Part shown: one piece after another, positions 1 through 9,718 of the stretch
Layout of the letters: each line of letters begins with the position of its first letter
Numbering within the stretch: the first letter of the stretch is position 1
NCBI RefSeq assembly: GCF_007827795.1
Contig: NZ_VITI01000002.1
Location: 372,001-436,000 of the forward strand
Length of the DNA: 64,000 nt
Origin: Azospirillum brasilense
Lineage (GTDB): Bacteria > Pseudomonadota > Alphaproteobacteria > Azospirillales > Azospirillaceae
Reading direction: 5' to 3'
The notes under the pieces: model-generated
Databases searched by the model: none
Seen by the model: only the letters and a program-made list of their open reading frames with translations
Told to the model about the DNA's origin: nothing
Position numbers and translations under genes: made by a program

Positions 1-1
1 G

Positions 2-718
2 CTGACCGCCATGATGTCGGTCGCCCAGGCCCAGACCACCACCGACCAGGACCACAACGCCCATCATCCGGACGGTGCCGCGGCCACGACGCAGGCCCAG
101 CCCGCCCCGCCCCCGACCCCGACCCCGGCTCCCACGCAGCCGATCCCAGGCGCGAAGCCCGGCGCGCCCGGCAACGCGCCGATGATGGGTCAGGGCATGG
201 GCAGCGGCATCATCGTCCAGCCCGGCGCCCAGGCGCAGGGTGGCCAGCCCGGCATGATGATGAACATGGACCAGATGCGTTCGATGATGGGCGGCATGTC
301 GGGCCAGCAGGACGGCCAATCCGGGATGATGGGGCCCGGCATGATGTCCATGATGCGACAGATGATGATGGGCCAGCAGGCCGGAATGGGCTTGCCCTTC
401 GAGCACGTCGAGGGCCGCATCGCGTTCCTGAAGGCCGAACTCAAGATCACCGACGCCCAGGCGCCGCAGTGGAACGCCTTCGCCGACACGCTGCGGGCGA
501 ACGCCAAGGCCCATCAGGCCATGCACGAGCAGATGACCAAAAGCGGCATGCCCTCCTCCTGGCCCGACCGGCTCGCTTTCCAGCAGAAGGCGCTGTCCAC
601 CCGGCTCGACGCCCTGAAGGCGCTGGAGTCCGCCGCCAAGCCGCTCTACGCCGTGCTGACCGACGAGCAGAAGACGCTCGCGGACCGGCTGCTCCCCGGC
701 CCCATGGGCATGATGTGA
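2..718 (+). CDS. Met-rich Spy/CpxP-like periplasmic protein, 5' end cut by window
   Basis: The frame is open from base 2, and the residues before the first ATG (base 11) look like the end of a signal peptide (LTAMMSVAQAQ), so the true start is probably outside the window. The exported part is Pro/Ala-rich, then strongly Met-rich (about residues 55-120, runs such as GMMMNM), a pattern common in periplasmic copper binders. The C-terminal helical part carries two LTxxQ-like motifs (LKITDAQ and LTDEQ) typical of the Spy/CpxP family, which act as metal-stress sensors or chaperones. It is the first visible gene of the copper locus and lies 10 bases before the next gene. A metal-binding or chaperone role is inferred. 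Confidence 0.75.
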   Translation: MTAMMSVAQAQTTTDQDHNAHHPDGAAATTQAQPAPPPTPTPAPTQPIPGAKPGAPGNAPMMGQGMGSGIIVQPGAQAQGGQPGMMMNMDQMRSMMGGMSGQQDGQSGMMGPGMMSMMRQMMMGQQAGMGLPFEHVEGRIAFLKAELKITDAQAPQWNAFADTLRANAKAHQAMHEQMTKSGMPSSWPDRLAFQQKALSTRLDALKALESAAKPLYAVLTDEQKTLADRLLPGPMGMM

Positions 719-728
719 GGAGGCGGCC

Positions 729-1001
729 ATGACGCACCACGAACACACCCATCACGCTCCCGAGCCGCAGGCGCGCACGCCCTGGTACCGGACCTGGACC
801 GGCTTGGCCGGACTCGGCGCGACCGCCCTGGCGGCCGTGTACCTGTCGCTCTTCCACGTCGACCATGTGCTCGACGCACTTCCGCTTCTCGTCCTGCTGC
901 TGTGCCCGCTGATGCACCTGTTCATGCACGGCGGCCACGGGCATGGCGGCCACGGCGGGAATGGTGACGCCGACCGGCCGACCAAGGGAGGCACGCCATG
1001 A
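729..1001 (+). CDS. DUF2933-type small membrane protein, His-rich
   Basis: A 90-residue protein with a His-containing N-terminus (MTHHEHTHH), two hydrophobic segments (about residues 26-41 and 50-65) and a His/Gly-rich tail (GGHGHGGHGG). Its size and layout match DUF2933 proteins, which occur in copper/silver resistance clusters but have no known biochemical function. The start follows a clear GAGGAGG ribosome site. Its stop overlaps the next start (ATGA), so the two are probably translationally coupled. Metal binding by the His clusters is inferred. Confidence 0.7.
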   Translation: MTHHEHTHHAPEPQARTPWYRTWTGLAGLGATALAAVYLSLFHVDHVLDALPLLVLLLCPLMHLFMHGGHGHGGHGGNGDADRPTKGGTP

Positions 1002-1675
1002 CGCACGAAGCCTCGGCCTATGGCCTGTGGGTGCTGGTCGCCCTCAACTCGGCCATCTTCATCGTCTTCGCCTTCAGCTTCGGCAAGCCGCAGTCACCGC
1101 GGGACTGGCGGTCCTTCGGGGCGTTCAGCGCCTTCATCGTGGCCCTGTTCACCGAGATGTACGGCTTTCCATTGACCATCTACCTCCTCTCGGGCTGGCT
1201 CCAGACCCGCTACCCGAGCCTCGACATCCTGTCCCACGACGCCGGGCACCTCTGGTCGACCGTCCTCGGCCTGGAGGGCAACCCACACTTCAACGTGCTG
1301 CACATCCTCAGCAACGTCCTGATCCTCGCGGGCTTCGTCCTGCTCTCGGCGGCCTGGAAAGTGCTTCACGCGGCGCAGAAGCAAGACCGGCTCGCCACGA
1401 CGGGCGTGTACGCCCATGTCCGGCACCCGCAGTACATCGCTTTCATCGGCATCCTGTTCGGCTTTCTGCTCCAGTGGCCGACCATCCTGACGCTGGCGAT
1501 GTTCCCGCTGCTGGTCCTGATGTACGTCCGTCTGGCCCGGTCCGAGGAGCGGGAAGCCCTCCGGGTGTTCGGCGCCGAGTACGAGCGTTACGCCGCGGTC
1601 ACGCCGGGTTGGCTTCCGCGTCTCTCCTCCCGTGGGCCGAACCACCCCAGAGTGGGAGGGTCGTTCGGTGCGTGA
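998..1675 (+). CDS. Isoprenylcysteine carboxyl methyltransferase (ICMT)-like membrane protein
   Basis: A 225-residue polytopic membrane protein with about five hydrophobic segments. The C-terminal half carries the family pattern GVYAHVRHPQY followed by a hydrophobic hairpin and EEREALRVFGAEYERY, the S-adenosylmethionine-binding region of ICMT/PEMT-type methyltransferases. The bacterial substrate is unknown. Members with this architecture are regular neighbours of CusCBA-type pumps and DUF2933 genes. The start overlaps the stop of the preceding gene by 4 bases, placing it in the metal-resistance operon. Confidence 0.75.
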   Translation: MTHEASAYGLWVLVALNSAIFIVFAFSFGKPQSPRDWRSFGAFSAFIVALFTEMYGFPLTIYLLSGWLQTRYPSLDILSHDAGHLWSTVLGLEGNPHFNVLHILSNVLILAGFVLLSAAWKVLHAAQKQDRLATTGVYAHVRHPQYIAFIGILFGFLLQWPTILTLAMFPLLVLMYVRLARSEEREALRVFGAEYERYAAVTPGWLPRLSSRGPNHPRVGGSFGA

Positions 1676-1691
1676 TTCTGGTTGGAAGCCC

Positions 1692-2882
1692 ATGAAGCAA
1701 GCGGCGGCAACGACCGTCGCCGTGTGCCTGCTGGCGCTCCCGGCCGGAGCGCAGACGCTTCGGGACGCGGTCGAGGGCGCCTGGAAGCTCAACCCCGAAG
1801 TCAGGAGCCTGGAGGCACAGAGGGCCGTGGCCACCGCCCGGCGCGGTGCCGGGGAGGCGCTGGTCCCGGCCGCCCCGGCGATCACGCTGCGGCACACGAG
1901 CGACTACTTGAACCGGAACATCGGACGGCGCGAGTACGAGGCCGAACTCGGCGTCCCGCTCTGGCTGCCCGGCCAGGGAACGGCGACCGTCCGGGCGGGC
2001 GACGCGCTTCTGGCGCGCACCGACGCCGAGATCGCCGCGCGCCAGCTGGCGGTCGCCGGGGAGGTCCGGACGGCCCAGTGGCAGGTCGCGTTGGCCGAGC
2101 GGCGCGCCGAACTCGCCCGCCAGCGCCTGACGGTCGCCCGCCAGCTCGAGGCCGACACCCGACGGACCGCCCGGGCCGGGGAGATTTCGGAGGCCGACCA
2201 CCAGCTGGCCCGCGCCGAAGCCCTCTCCGTCGCCACGGACCTCCGCGACGAGGAACTGGCTCTGGAGGAGGCCCGCCAAGTGTTCCGGACGCTCACCGGC
2301 ATGGTGCCGCCGAAGGCGGCACCGGAGCCGGAGATCGGCGAGCCGCCGCTTGAGCGGCACCCCTCCCTGCTGGCGGCTCGGCTGGGCGTCCGCTCGGCTC
2401 AAGCCCAGCGCCAACTGGTGGACCTGACGACGCGCGACAGTCCGGAGGTCGGGCTGATGGCTCGCCGCGAGCGCGACAGCCGCGAGGAACGCTACGACAC
2501 CGTGTTCGGCGTCTCCGTCCGCATCCCGTTCGCGGTCGAGGCCGTGAACGCGCCCAAGCGGGCCGAGACGCTGAGCGAGGTCGTCCGCTCCGAGGCCGAG
2601 CAGGCCGACGCGACCCGTACGGTCGAGTCGGACATCCGGCAAGCCCGCCTCGCCCACCAGGCGGCGAGCGAGCGCCTGTCGATCGCGCGCGACCGGGCTG
2701 CGGCCCTCAGGGCACGCCTGTCGAACATCGAGCGCGCCCGGAGGGCGGGCGAGATCAGCCTCGTCGAGTACGTGCGCGCCCAGGAGGCGGCCTTCGAGGC
2801 CGACCTCGCCCGCGCCACCGCCGAAGTCCAACTCGGCGCCGCCCGCGCCCGTATGAACCAGTCCCTCGGAGTTCTTCCATGA
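1692..2882 (+). CDS. TolC/CusC-type outer membrane efflux protein
   Basis: Outer-membrane channel of a tripartite heavy-metal RND pump. I chose the ATG at 1692 because it begins a clean signal peptide (MKQAAATTVAVCLLALPAGA). The frame is open upstream to 1632, but those residues are not signal-like. The mature part of about 376 residues is almost wholly helical and Arg/Ala/Glu-rich, with the internally duplicated coiled-coil layout of the outer membrane efflux protein (OEP) family (LRDAVEGAWKLNPEVRSLEA near the N-terminus). The last codons overlap the next start (ATGA), so it is coupled to the adaptor gene. Confidence 0.85.
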   Translation: MKQAAATTVAVCLLALPAGAQTLRDAVEGAWKLNPEVRSLEAQRAVATARRGAGEALVPAAPAITLRHTSDYLNRNIGRREYEAELGVPLWLPGQGTATVRAGDALLARTDAEIAARQLAVAGEVRTAQWQVALAERRAELARQRLTVARQLEADTRRTARAGEISEADHQLARAEALSVATDLRDEELALEEARQVFRTLTGMVPPKAAPEPEIGEPPLERHPSLLAARLGVRSAQAQRQLVDLTTRDSPEVGLMARRERDSREERYDTVFGVSVRIPFAVEAVNAPKRAETLSEVVRSEAEQADATRTVESDIRQARLAHQAASERLSIARDRAAALRARLSNIERARRAGEISLVEYVRAQEAAFEADLARATAEVQLGAARARMNQSLGVLP

Positions 2883-4600
2883 CCACCCGACGCCTTCTTG
2901 CCGCGGCGGTCGCCGCCGCGAGCCTTGCCGCGCCTGTCGCCAGCCCCGCGCTAGCCCATGAGGGCCACGCCCATGGCGACGAGGAGCCGAAGCCGGTCGT
3001 CACGACGGCCGCCCCCACCCTGGAGACGTCCTCGTCCGACTTCGAGCTCGTGGCGGTCGTCCGGGGAAAGACCTTGCTCGTCCATCTGGACCGCTTCGTC
3101 ACCAACGAGCCCGTTAACGGCGCCACCGTCGAAGTGAGCGCCGATGGCGAGGCCGCGACGGCCTCGCCCGTCTCCGGCGAGGAGGGCGTCTACCGCCTCG
3201 ACCCGACATGGCTCTCAAAGCCGGGATCACATGAAGTAACCGTCTCTATCACCGCGGCCGACGCGGCCGACCTGCTGATCGGTACCCTGGAGATCCCGGC
3301 AGGTGCGGCTGAGGCGCAGGCCGGAGGTGCGCAGGGTGTTTCCGCCGTCTTCGGCCAGGTCCGGAACGATTCCGGCCTGATGCTGGGGGCGGTCATGGTC
3401 TTCCTGCTCGGGGTCCTGACCACCGTCGCCCTGACCCAGCGTGGACGCACGCGGACAGTCGCGGGCGCCGCGCTGGTCGGCATCGGCCTGCTGTTGGCGA
3501 GCGGCGCCGCCTTCGCCCACGGCGACGAGGACCACAGCCACGGCGACGAGGACAAGGGCAAGGCAGCGGCGGCTGTCCCGATGGGGGCGACCGGCGCCTC
3601 GGAAAGCCCGCGGCGCCTGCCGGACGGCAGCCTGTACGTGCCCAAGCCGTCGCAGCGCCTGCTGTCGGTCCGAACCATCGTTGCCAAGCCGCAGGAGGCG
3701 GCGCAGACGGTGCAGCTGATCGGCCAGGTGATCGCCGACCCCAACGGCGGCGGCCATGTCCAGGCCACGCAGAGCGGCCGCATCGAACCGGGGGATAAGG
3801 GGTTGCCCTACGTCGGCCAGCGGGTCGAGGCCGGGCAAATCCTGGCCTACATCGCCCCCGCCGTGACCTTTGTGGACCGCAGCGGCATCCAGCAGCAGAT
3901 CGCGACGGTCGAGCAGGAACTGGTCATCGCCGAATCCCGCCTCCAGCGGCTCCGGAAGCTGGAAGGCAGCGTGCCACAGCGCGACATCGAAGAGGCGGAG
4001 GCCAATCTCAACGGTCTGCGCAAGCGCCGGGCCGCTCTGTCCCCCGCGCTGACGACCAAGGAAGCCCTGCGGGCGCCCATCTCCGGGGTGGTCACGGCCA
4101 ACAACATCAAGGCCGGACAGGTGGTCGAGGGGCGCGACCAAGTGCTGTTCGAGATCGTCGACCCGTCGCGCCTGATGGTCGAGGCGGTCGCCTTCGACCC
4201 CCGCGTGGCCAACAGCGTCCGTGGCGCGACGGCCACCACAGCCGACGGGATCAACCTGACCCTGGAGCATCTCGGCCACGGTCTGGCGCTGCGCCAGCAG
4301 GCCATTCCGCTGCTCTTCCAGATCGACACCCCGCCGCAGGGCCTGAGCGTCGGTCAGCCGGTGCGCATCGTCGCGCAGATCCAGGGCACGATGTCCGGCA
4401 TCGTTCTGCCGCGCCAGAGCGTGGTCCGCGGCCCGAACGGCCAGCCTCTGGTCTGGGAGCACGAGTCCCCGCAACGGTTCGTCGCCCGTCCGGTGCGCAC
4501 GCAGCCGGTGGACGGGAACACGGTGCTGGTCCTCGCGGGCGTCGAACCGGAGGCGCGCATCGTGACCGACGGCGCCGGTCTCCTCAACCAGGTCCGGTGA
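2879..4600 (+). CDS. CusB/CzcB-type periplasmic adaptor with extra N-terminal domain
   Basis: Membrane-fusion subunit of the metal RND pump, 573 residues and longer than a minimal CusB. Order: signal peptide (1-26), His-rich start ([10 protein letters not shown]), a beta-rich domain (about 45-150), two hydrophobic segments (about 166-184 and 194-213), a second His/Asp stretch ([12 protein letters not shown]), then the HlyD/CusB core. The core has a split lipoyl/barrel-sandwich region ([14 protein letters not shown] and [18 protein letters not shown]) around a coiled-coil hairpin (about 335-390). The N-terminal part is an added membrane-anchored, potentially metal-binding module. The gene is coupled to tolC upstream and lies 13 bases before the pump gene. 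Confidence 0.85.
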   Translation: MTTRRLLAAAVAAASLAAPVASPALAHEGHAHGDEEPKPVVTTAAPTLETSSSDFELVAVVRGKTLLVHLDRFVTNEPVNGATVEVSADGEAATASPVSGEEGVYRLDPTWLSKPGSHEVTVSITAADAADLLIGTLEIPAGAAEAQAGGAQGVSAVFGQVRNDSGLMLGAVMVFLLGVLTTVALTQRGRTRTVAGAALVGIGLLLASGAAFAHGDEDHSHGDEDKGKAAAAVPMGATGASESPRRLPDGSLYVPKPSQRLLSVRTIVAKPQEAAQTVQLIGQVIADPNGGGHVQATQSGRIEPGDKGLPYVGQRVEAGQILAYIAPAVTFVDRSGIQQQIATVEQELVIAESRLQRLRKLEGSVPQRDIEEAEANLNGLRKRRAALSPALTTKEALRAPISGVVTANNIKAGQVVEGRDQVLFEIVDPSRLMVEAVAFDPRVANSVRGATATTADGINLTLEHLGHGLALRQQAIPLLFQIDTPPQGLSVGQPVRIVAQIQGTMSGIVLPRQSVVRGPNGQPLVWEHESPQRFVARPVRTQPVDGNTVLVLAGVEPEARIVTDGAGLLNQVR

Positions 4601-4613
4601 GGAGCGCCCCGCC

Positions 4614-7600
4614 ATGTTCAACATCCTCGTCAACGCCAGCCTGCGCAACCGGCTGTTCGTCCTGGCCGCCGCCGCGATCCTCGTCGTCTACGGCTCCTTC
4701 GTGCTGAAGGACCTGCCCATCGACGTCTTCCCCGACCTGAACAAGCCGACCGTCACGCTGATGACCGAGGCCGAGGGGCTGGCGCCGGAGGAGGTCGAGC
4801 AGCTCGTCACCTTCCCGCTCGAAACCTCGATGAACGGCATGCCGGGCATCACCCGCGTGCGCTCGGTGTCCGGCGTCGGGCTCAGCATCGTTTTCGTCGA
4901 GTTCGACTGGGGCACCGACATCTACCGCAACCGCCAGCAGGTCGCGGAGCGGCTGGCCATCGTCCAGGGGCAGTTGCCGCCCAACGTCCGCCCGCAGATG
5001 GGACCCATCTCGTCCATCATGGGCGAGATCATGCTCATCGCCATGTCCGGCGACGGCGTGAGCCCGATGGAGGTGCGCGAGCTTGCGGACTGGGTGGCAC
5101 GGCCGCGCCTGCTCGCCATCCCCGGCATCAGCCAGGTCATTCCGATCGGCGGCGAGATCAGGCAGTACCGCGTCTCGCCGGACCCGGCCCGCCTGCACGA
5201 CCTGGAGATCACGACCGACGAGCTGGTTAAGGCGCTCCAGCAGTTCTCGGCCAACACCGGCGGCGGCTTCATCGACCAGCACTCCGAGGAGTATCTGATC
5301 CGCAACATCGGCCGGACGACCCGGCTGGAGGACCTCCGCAACCTCGTCGTCGCCTACAAGACGGGGCAGCCCATCCTGCTCCACCAGATCGCCGCCGTGG
5401 ATTTCGCCGCCCGCGTGAAGCGCGGCGACGCGGGCGTCAACGGCAAGCCCGCCGTGATCCTGTCCGTCCAGAAGCAACCCGGCGCCGACACCACGACATT
5501 GACCGCCGAGGTGGAAGCCGCCCTGGGCGACTTGGCGAAGTTCCTGCCGAAGGGCGTCCACGCCGACGAGATCCTGTTCAAGCAGGCCAACTTCATCCAG
5601 ACCTCCATCGGCAACGTGGAGAAGGTCCTGCTGGAGGCGGTGGCCGTCGTCGCGGTGATCCTCTTCCTGTTCCTGCTGAACGTCCGGACCACCTTCATCT
5701 CGCTGACCGCCATTCCGATCTCGATCCTGATCACCGTGCTGGTCTTCAAGGCGTTCGGCATGTCGATCAACACGATGACGCTGGGCGGCCTCGCCATCGC
5801 CATCGGCGAACTGGTGGACGACGCCGTGGTGGACGTGGAGAACATCTACCGGCGCCTCGGCGAGAACCGGCGGGCGGGCAACCCGAAGCCGGTCCTGGAG
5901 GTGGTCGCCTCGGCCTCGCAGGAGGTGCGCTCGGGCATCGTCTACGCCACGGTCATCATCATCCTGGTGTTCGTCCCGCTGTTCGCCCTGTCGGGCATCG
6001 AAGGGCGCCTGTTCGCGCCGCTGGGCGTGGCCTACATCGTTTCCATCCTCGCCAGCCTTCTCACCGCGATCACCGTCACGCCGGTGCTGTCCTACTACCT
6101 GCTGCCCCGGTTGAAGCGGCTGGAGGAGCACGACAGCTGGCTGGTTCGGCGGCTGAAGGCCGGGAACGCGATGCTGCTCGGCTGGGCCTTCGCGCACCCG
6201 CGGACGCTGTTCGTCGCCATCGCCGCCGCCGTCCTGGTCGCCGCGGCGACGGTGCCGAGCCTGCCGCGCGCCTTTCTGCCGCCCTTCAACGAGGGCACGC
6301 TGACCATCTCCATGGTGCTCAACCCGGGCATCTCGCTGGCCGAGTCCAACCAGGTCGGGCTGGCGGCGGAGAGGCTGATCATGCAGGTGCCGGAGGTGAA
6401 GTCGGTGGGGCGCCGCACCGGGCGCGCCGAACTCGACGAGCACGCCGAGGGCGTTCACTCCAGCGAGATCGACGTCGATCTTGCGCCGTCGGAGCGCAGC
6501 CGCGCGGAGGTGCTGGCCGACGTGCGCGCCCGGCTGGCGGCCCTGCCGGTGTCGGTGAACATCGGCCAGCCGATCTCGCACCGGCTCGACCACATGCTCT
6601 CCGGGGTGCGGGCGCAGATCGCGCTGAAGGTCTACGGCGAGGATCTGGACACCCTGCGCAGCCTCGCCGGACAGCTTCAGCAGAAGCTCGCGGGCGTGCC
6701 CGGGCTGGTCGACCTCCAGATCGAGAAGCAGGTCCGCATCCCGCAGGTGCAGGTCGTCATCGACTACGAGCGCGCCGCGCTCTACGGCGTGACCCCGGCC
6801 ATGGCGACGGAGGCGCTGGAGAGCCTGTCCAACGGCCGCGTGGTGTCGGAGATCGTGGACGGCACCCGGCGCTTCGACGTCGTGCTGCGCCTGTCCGACG
6901 AGGACCGCACCACCAGCGGCCTGGCGAACCTGCTGGTCGAAACCCCGGCGGGCCGGGTGCCTCTCGGCAGGTTCGCCTCGGTCGAGGAGACGGACGGCCC
7001 CAACCAGATCCTGCGGGAGAACGGCAAGCGCCGCATCGTCATCCTCGGCAACTCGGACGGCGATACGGACATGGCGCGGATCGTCGCGGGCATCCGGGAC
7101 GTGGTCGCCGGGGCGCCGCTGCCGTCCGGCTACTTCACCAGCCTGGAGGGCACCTTCCAGGCGCAGGAGGAGGCATCCAAGACCATCGCCGCGCTGTCGA
7201 TGGTGTCGCTGGCGATGATCTTCCTTGTGCTCTACAGCCGCTACCGCTCGGCCGTGCTGGCGCTCATCATCATGGGCAACGTGCCTCTGGCCCTGATCGG
7301 CAGCGTGGCGGCGCTGTGGATCGCCGGGCAGCCGCTGTCGGTCGCCTCGATGATCGGCTTCATCACGTTGACCGGCATCAGCACGCGCAACGGCATCCTG
7401 AAGATTAGTCATTACATCAACCTGGTCCTGCACGAGGGCGAGACCTTCGGCAAGGCCATGGTGACCCGCGGCAGCCAGGAACGCCTGACACCCGTGCTGA
7501 TGACCGCGCTGTCGGCGGGGGTGGCGCTGGTGCCGCTGATGATCGGCGCCGACGCGCCGGGCAAGGAGATCCTGCACCCGGTCGCCGTCACCATCTTCGG

Positions 7601-7730
7601 CGGGCTGGTCAGCGCGACCCTGCTCGACACCGTCCTGACCCCGGTCCTCTTCCTCAAGCTCGGCGAGAAGCCGCTGAATCGTCTGGTCGCTGCCCAGGCC
7701 GGTTCGCTGCGTCCGGCCGAGGCCTACTGA
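4614..7730 (+). CDS. Heavy-metal efflux RND transporter (CusA/CzcA family)
   Basis: Inner-membrane proton/metal antiporter of 1,038 residues, the usual HME-RND length, with twelve hydrophobic segments and two large periplasmic loops. The TM4 motif is [15 protein letters not shown] (about residues 395-409). It differs from the motif I recall for CzcA (DFG...VDGAVV.VEN) and from the CusA pattern (AIG..VDAA), so metal specificity cannot be called as classic Zn/Co/Cd or Cu/Ag from this alone. The copper context (Cu ATPase, CueR operator) favours Cu/Ag. A long open frame on the opposite strand is a GC-bias shadow. Confidence 0.9.
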   Translation: MFNILVNASLRNRLFVLAAAAILVVYGSFVLKDLPIDVFPDLNKPTVTLMTEAEGLAPEEVEQLVTFPLETSMNGMPGITRVRSVSGVGLSIVFVEFDWGTDIYRNRQQVAERLAIVQGQLPPNVRPQMGPISSIMGEIMLIAMSGDGVSPMEVRELADWVARPRLLAIPGISQVIPIGGEIRQYRVSPDPARLHDLEITTDELVKALQQFSANTGGGFIDQHSEEYLIRNIGRTTRLEDLRNLVVAYKTGQPILLHQIAAVDFAARVKRGDAGVNGKPAVILSVQKQPGADTTTLTAEVEAALGDLAKFLPKGVHADEILFKQANFIQTSIGNVEKVLLEAVAVVAVILFLFLLNVRTTFISLTAIPISILITVLVFKAFGMSINTMTLGGLAIAIGELVDDAVVDVENIYRRLGENRRAGNPKPVLEVVASASQEVRSGIVYATVIIILVFVPLFALSGIEGRLFAPLGVAYIVSILASLLTAITVTPVLSYYLLPRLKRLEEHDSWLVRRLKAGNAMLLGWAFAHPRTLFVAIAAAVLVAAATVPSLPRAFLPPFNEGTLTISMVLNPGISLAESNQVGLAAERLIMQVPEVKSVGRRTGRAELDEHAEGVHSSEIDVDLAPSERSRAEVLADVRARLAALPVSVNIGQPISHRLDHMLSGVRAQIALKVYGEDLDTLRSLAGQLQQKLAGVPGLVDLQIEKQVRIPQVQVVIDYERAALYGVTPAMATEALESLSNGRVVSEIVDGTRRFDVVLRLSDEDRTTSGLANLLVETPAGRVPLGRFASVEETDGPNQILRENGKRRIVILGNSDGDTDMARIVAGIRDVVAGAPLPSGYFTSLEGTFQAQEEASKTIAALSMVSLAMIFLVLYSRYRSAVLALIIMGNVPLALIGSVAALWIAGQPLSVASMIGFITLTGISTRNGILKISHYINLVLHEGETFGKAMVTRGSQERLTPVLMTALSAGVALVPLMIGADAPGKEILHPVAVTIFGGLVSATLLDTVLTPVLFLKLGEKPLNRLVAAQAGSLRPAEAY

Positions 7731-7767
7731 TCCCCCTCACCCGGTCCATCCAGAAGGAAACCACACC

Positions 7768-8160
7768 GTGAAGTTCTCGACCCTCCTCCTCGCCACCGCC
7801 CTCTTCACCGCCCCGGGCACGGCCTTCGCCGACGGCCCGAAGATCGGCCCGAACGGCGGCCAGCGCGCCGACGCGGGCCCCTACCACGTCGAAGTCGTGC
7901 TCAAGGGCAACGACGTCGTCTTGTACGTGACCGACGGCGCCGACAAGCCGGTCGATGTGACCGGCGCCAAGGCCGAGGCGACCGTCCTGGCGAACAAGCA
8001 GACCCAGAAGGTCGCGCTCGAGCCCGCGGGCGCCAACACCCTCAAGGGGCAGGCGAACCTCGGCGGCGCGCACGACAGCGTCAAGGTCGTGACTGCCCTG
8101 ACGATGCCCGGCCAGAAGCCGGTGCAGGCCCGCTTCGAGATGGGCCACGCGGGTCACTGA
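7768..8160 (+). CDS. Small exported protein of the metal-resistance operon
   Basis: A 130-residue protein with a signal peptide (MKFSTLLLATALFTAPGTAFA), then a single beta-rich domain beginning GPNGGQ, containing YHVEVVLKGNDVVLYV and ending in GHAGH. Its strand pattern resembles the extra N-terminal domain of the CusB-like adaptor in this operon ([16 protein letters not shown]), so it may be a free copy of that domain. Proteins of this layout are usually annotated only as hypothetical or copper-locus proteins. A periplasmic metal-handling role is inferred from context. Confidence 0.7.
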   Translation: MKFSTLLLATALFTAPGTAFADGPKIGPNGGQRADAGPYHVEVVLKGNDVVLYVTDGADKPVDVTGAKAEATVLANKQTQKVALEPAGANTLKGQANLGGAHDSVKVVTALTMPGQKPVQARFEMGHAGH

Positions 8161-8163
8161 GAT

Positions 8164-8199
8164 CGGCATGGGCGGCATGAGGTTCCCCGCCCCATGCCG
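8164..8199 (+). other. Intercistronic stem-loop
   Basis: A 9-bp perfect inverted repeat (CGGCATGGG at 8164-8172 with CCCATGCCG at 8191-8199) with an 18-base loop lies between the small exported protein and the BNR-repeat gene. No T-run follows, so it is not a standard intrinsic terminator; partial attenuation or an mRNA-processing site is possible. Confidence 0.4.
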
Positions 8200-8222
8200 C
8201 CCCGCAAGCAAGGAGATGCGCG

Positions 8223-9089
8223 ATGAGCGCCAAGAAGAAACTCGCCACGATGGCTGCCGCCCTGCTGGTCGGTGCCGTGGTCGCCGGACCGGTCCGGGCG
8301 GCCGAAACCCTCAAGCTGAACGAGGTCTCGCACCTCCACGGGATTGCCGTGGACCCCACGGACCCGTCGCGCCTGTATCTCGCCTCGCATCACGGCGTGT
8401 GGCTGACCAACCCCGACGGCACGGCCACGCGGGTATCCGACAACCGTTGGGACTACATGGGGTTCACACCGAATCCGGCGCAGCCCGACGCCTTCTTCGC
8501 CAGCGGCCATCCGGAGAAGGGCGGGAACCTCGGCGTCCTCGTCTCGACCGATGGCGCGAAGACCTGGAAGCAGGTCTCGGCGGGTGTGAACGGACCCGTG
8601 GACTTCCACGCCATGGACGTCAGCCCGGCCGACCCGAAGGTGCTGTACGGGCACTACGGCAGCGTCCAGATCAGCCGCGACGCCGGGAAGACCTGGGAGG
8701 TGACCGGCAAGCCGCCCGCCGACATGTTCGACCTGGCGGCGTCCTCGAAGGAGCCGGACACCGTGTACGGCGCCACGCGCGCCGGACTGATGGTGAGCCG
8801 CGACGCGGGCAGGACCTGGCAGGCCGCCAACATCGTGCGGCGCCCGGCGACCATGGTCGCGACCACGAAGGACGGCGCCGCCTACGCCTACCAGGTCGGC
8901 ACCGGCCTGCTCAAGACGACCGAGCCGAGCCTCGCGTGGCAGCCGGTCAGCAACGGCTTCGGTGACGCCGTCCTGCTGCATCTGGCGGTCGACCCGACCG
9001 ACCCGGACCGGCTCTACGCCGTGACCGACAAGAGCGTCATCCTGGCCAGCCAGGACGGCGGCAAGACCTGGAAACCGTTCCGGTCGTGA
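8223..9089 (+). CDS. F510_1955-type BNR/Asp-box repeat protein
   Basis: A 288-residue exported protein (signal peptide about 1-27, ending VRAA). It carries four Asp-box/BNR motifs, STDGAKTWK, SRDAGKTWE, SRDAGRTWQ and SQDGGKTWK, spaced along a probable beta-propeller like that of sialidases and YCF48-type proteins. It starts with the HLHGIAVDP motif seen in the family NCBI calls F510_1955 glycosylhydrolase. No catalytic residues of a true glycosidase can be assigned, and members sit in copper loci without a proven activity. An AAGGAGATG ribosome site precedes the start. Confidence 0.75.
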   Translation: MSAKKKLATMAAALLVGAVVAGPVRAAETLKLNEVSHLHGIAVDPTDPSRLYLASHHGVWLTNPDGTATRVSDNRWDYMGFTPNPAQPDAFFASGHPEKGGNLGVLVSTDGAKTWKQVSAGVNGPVDFHAMDVSPADPKVLYGHYGSVQISRDAGKTWEVTGKPPADMFDLAASSKEPDTVYGATRAGLMVSRDAGRTWQAANIVRRPATMVATTKDGAAYAYQVGTGLLKTTEPSLAWQPVSNGFGDAVLLHLAVDPTDPDRLYAVTDKSVILASQDGGKTWKPFRS

Positions 9090-9108
9090 CGTGACGGGGG
9101 ATGTGGTG

Positions 9109-9567
9109 ATGAAGGCGATGAAGATTGGCGTTGGCTTGGCGATGGGTGCGGCGATCACGGTGGCTGGCGTCGTCCTGTTCGCTGGCCCCAAGGCAGGCGC
9201 CGATCCAACCGACGCCGCCCAGGTTGCTCAAGGCAAGGAGGTTTACGCGGAGCAGTGCGCGTCGTGCCACGGCGCGCGGCTCGAGGGGCAGCCGGAGTGG
9301 CAAAGCCGCAAGCCGGACGGCCGTCTGCCCGCGCCACCGCACGACGCCTCCGGGCACACGTGGCACCACCCCGACGCCGACCTCTTCAAAATCACCAAGC
9401 AAGGCGTCGTTGAATTCGCCCCGCCCGGCTATGAGAGCGACATGCCCGCCTTCGGCGGCGTGCTGAGCGATGCCGAGATCTGGGCGGTCCTGGCCTTCAT
9501 CAAGAGCTCTTGGCCCGAGGAGATCCGTCTTCGCCACGCCGCCATGAGCGAACGCGCGAAGAAGTGA
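9109..9567 (+). CDS. Exported c-type cytochrome
   Basis: A 152-residue protein with an N-terminal membrane anchor or signal (about residues 1-27), one haem-attachment motif CASCH (Cys50, Cys53, His54) and a probable axial Met in SDMPAF (Met112), giving a class I monohaem cytochrome c. I prefer the ATG at 9109; a GTG at 9091 is in frame but overlaps the ribosome-site region (GACGGGGG). It is the last gene before the CueR-type promoter. A link to periplasmic Cu(I) oxidation or electron transfer is only inferred from its place in the locus. Confidence 0.8.
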   Translation: MKAMKIGVGLAMGAAITVAGVVLFAGPKAGADPTDAAQVAQGKEVYAEQCASCHGARLEGQPEWQSRKPDGRLPAPPHDASGHTWHHPDADLFKITKQGVVEFAPPGYESDMPAFGGVLSDAEIWAVLAFIKSSWPEEIRLRHAAMSERAKK

Positions 9568-9598
9568 GGAGAGGACGCGAGCGGGCCACACAACGCGC

Positions 9599-9629
9599 TT
9601 GACCTTCCAGTCATTGGAAGGCGGAGCCT
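9599..9629 (+). promoter_or_regulatory. CueR-type (MerR family) promoter/operator of the Cu ATPase
   Basis: TTGACC (-35, 9599-9604) is followed by a 19-base spacer and GAGCCT (-10, 9624-9629). The spacer region contains the dyad CCTTCCAGTCATTGGAAGG (9603-9621). The over-long spacer and CCTTCC-N7-GGAAGG dyad align base for base with the E. coli copA promoter as I recall it. A Cu(I)-responsive CueR-like activator, not encoded in this window, should therefore switch on the ATPase gene. An 89-base leader separates it from the start codon. Confidence 0.85.
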
Positions 9630-9718
9630 CGGTTTCATGGATGCCATCGCACGTCGGTGCCGGGAAGCGCGAACGAACGCGGAGGCACCGACGCCTGCAT
9701 GCGAAGGGAGAAGCGAAC

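Noticed and set aside
4584..7577. 997-codon minus-strand open frame
   Set aside because: Antisense of the RND pump gene; a His/Gln/Arg/Asp-rich shadow caused by high third-position GC.
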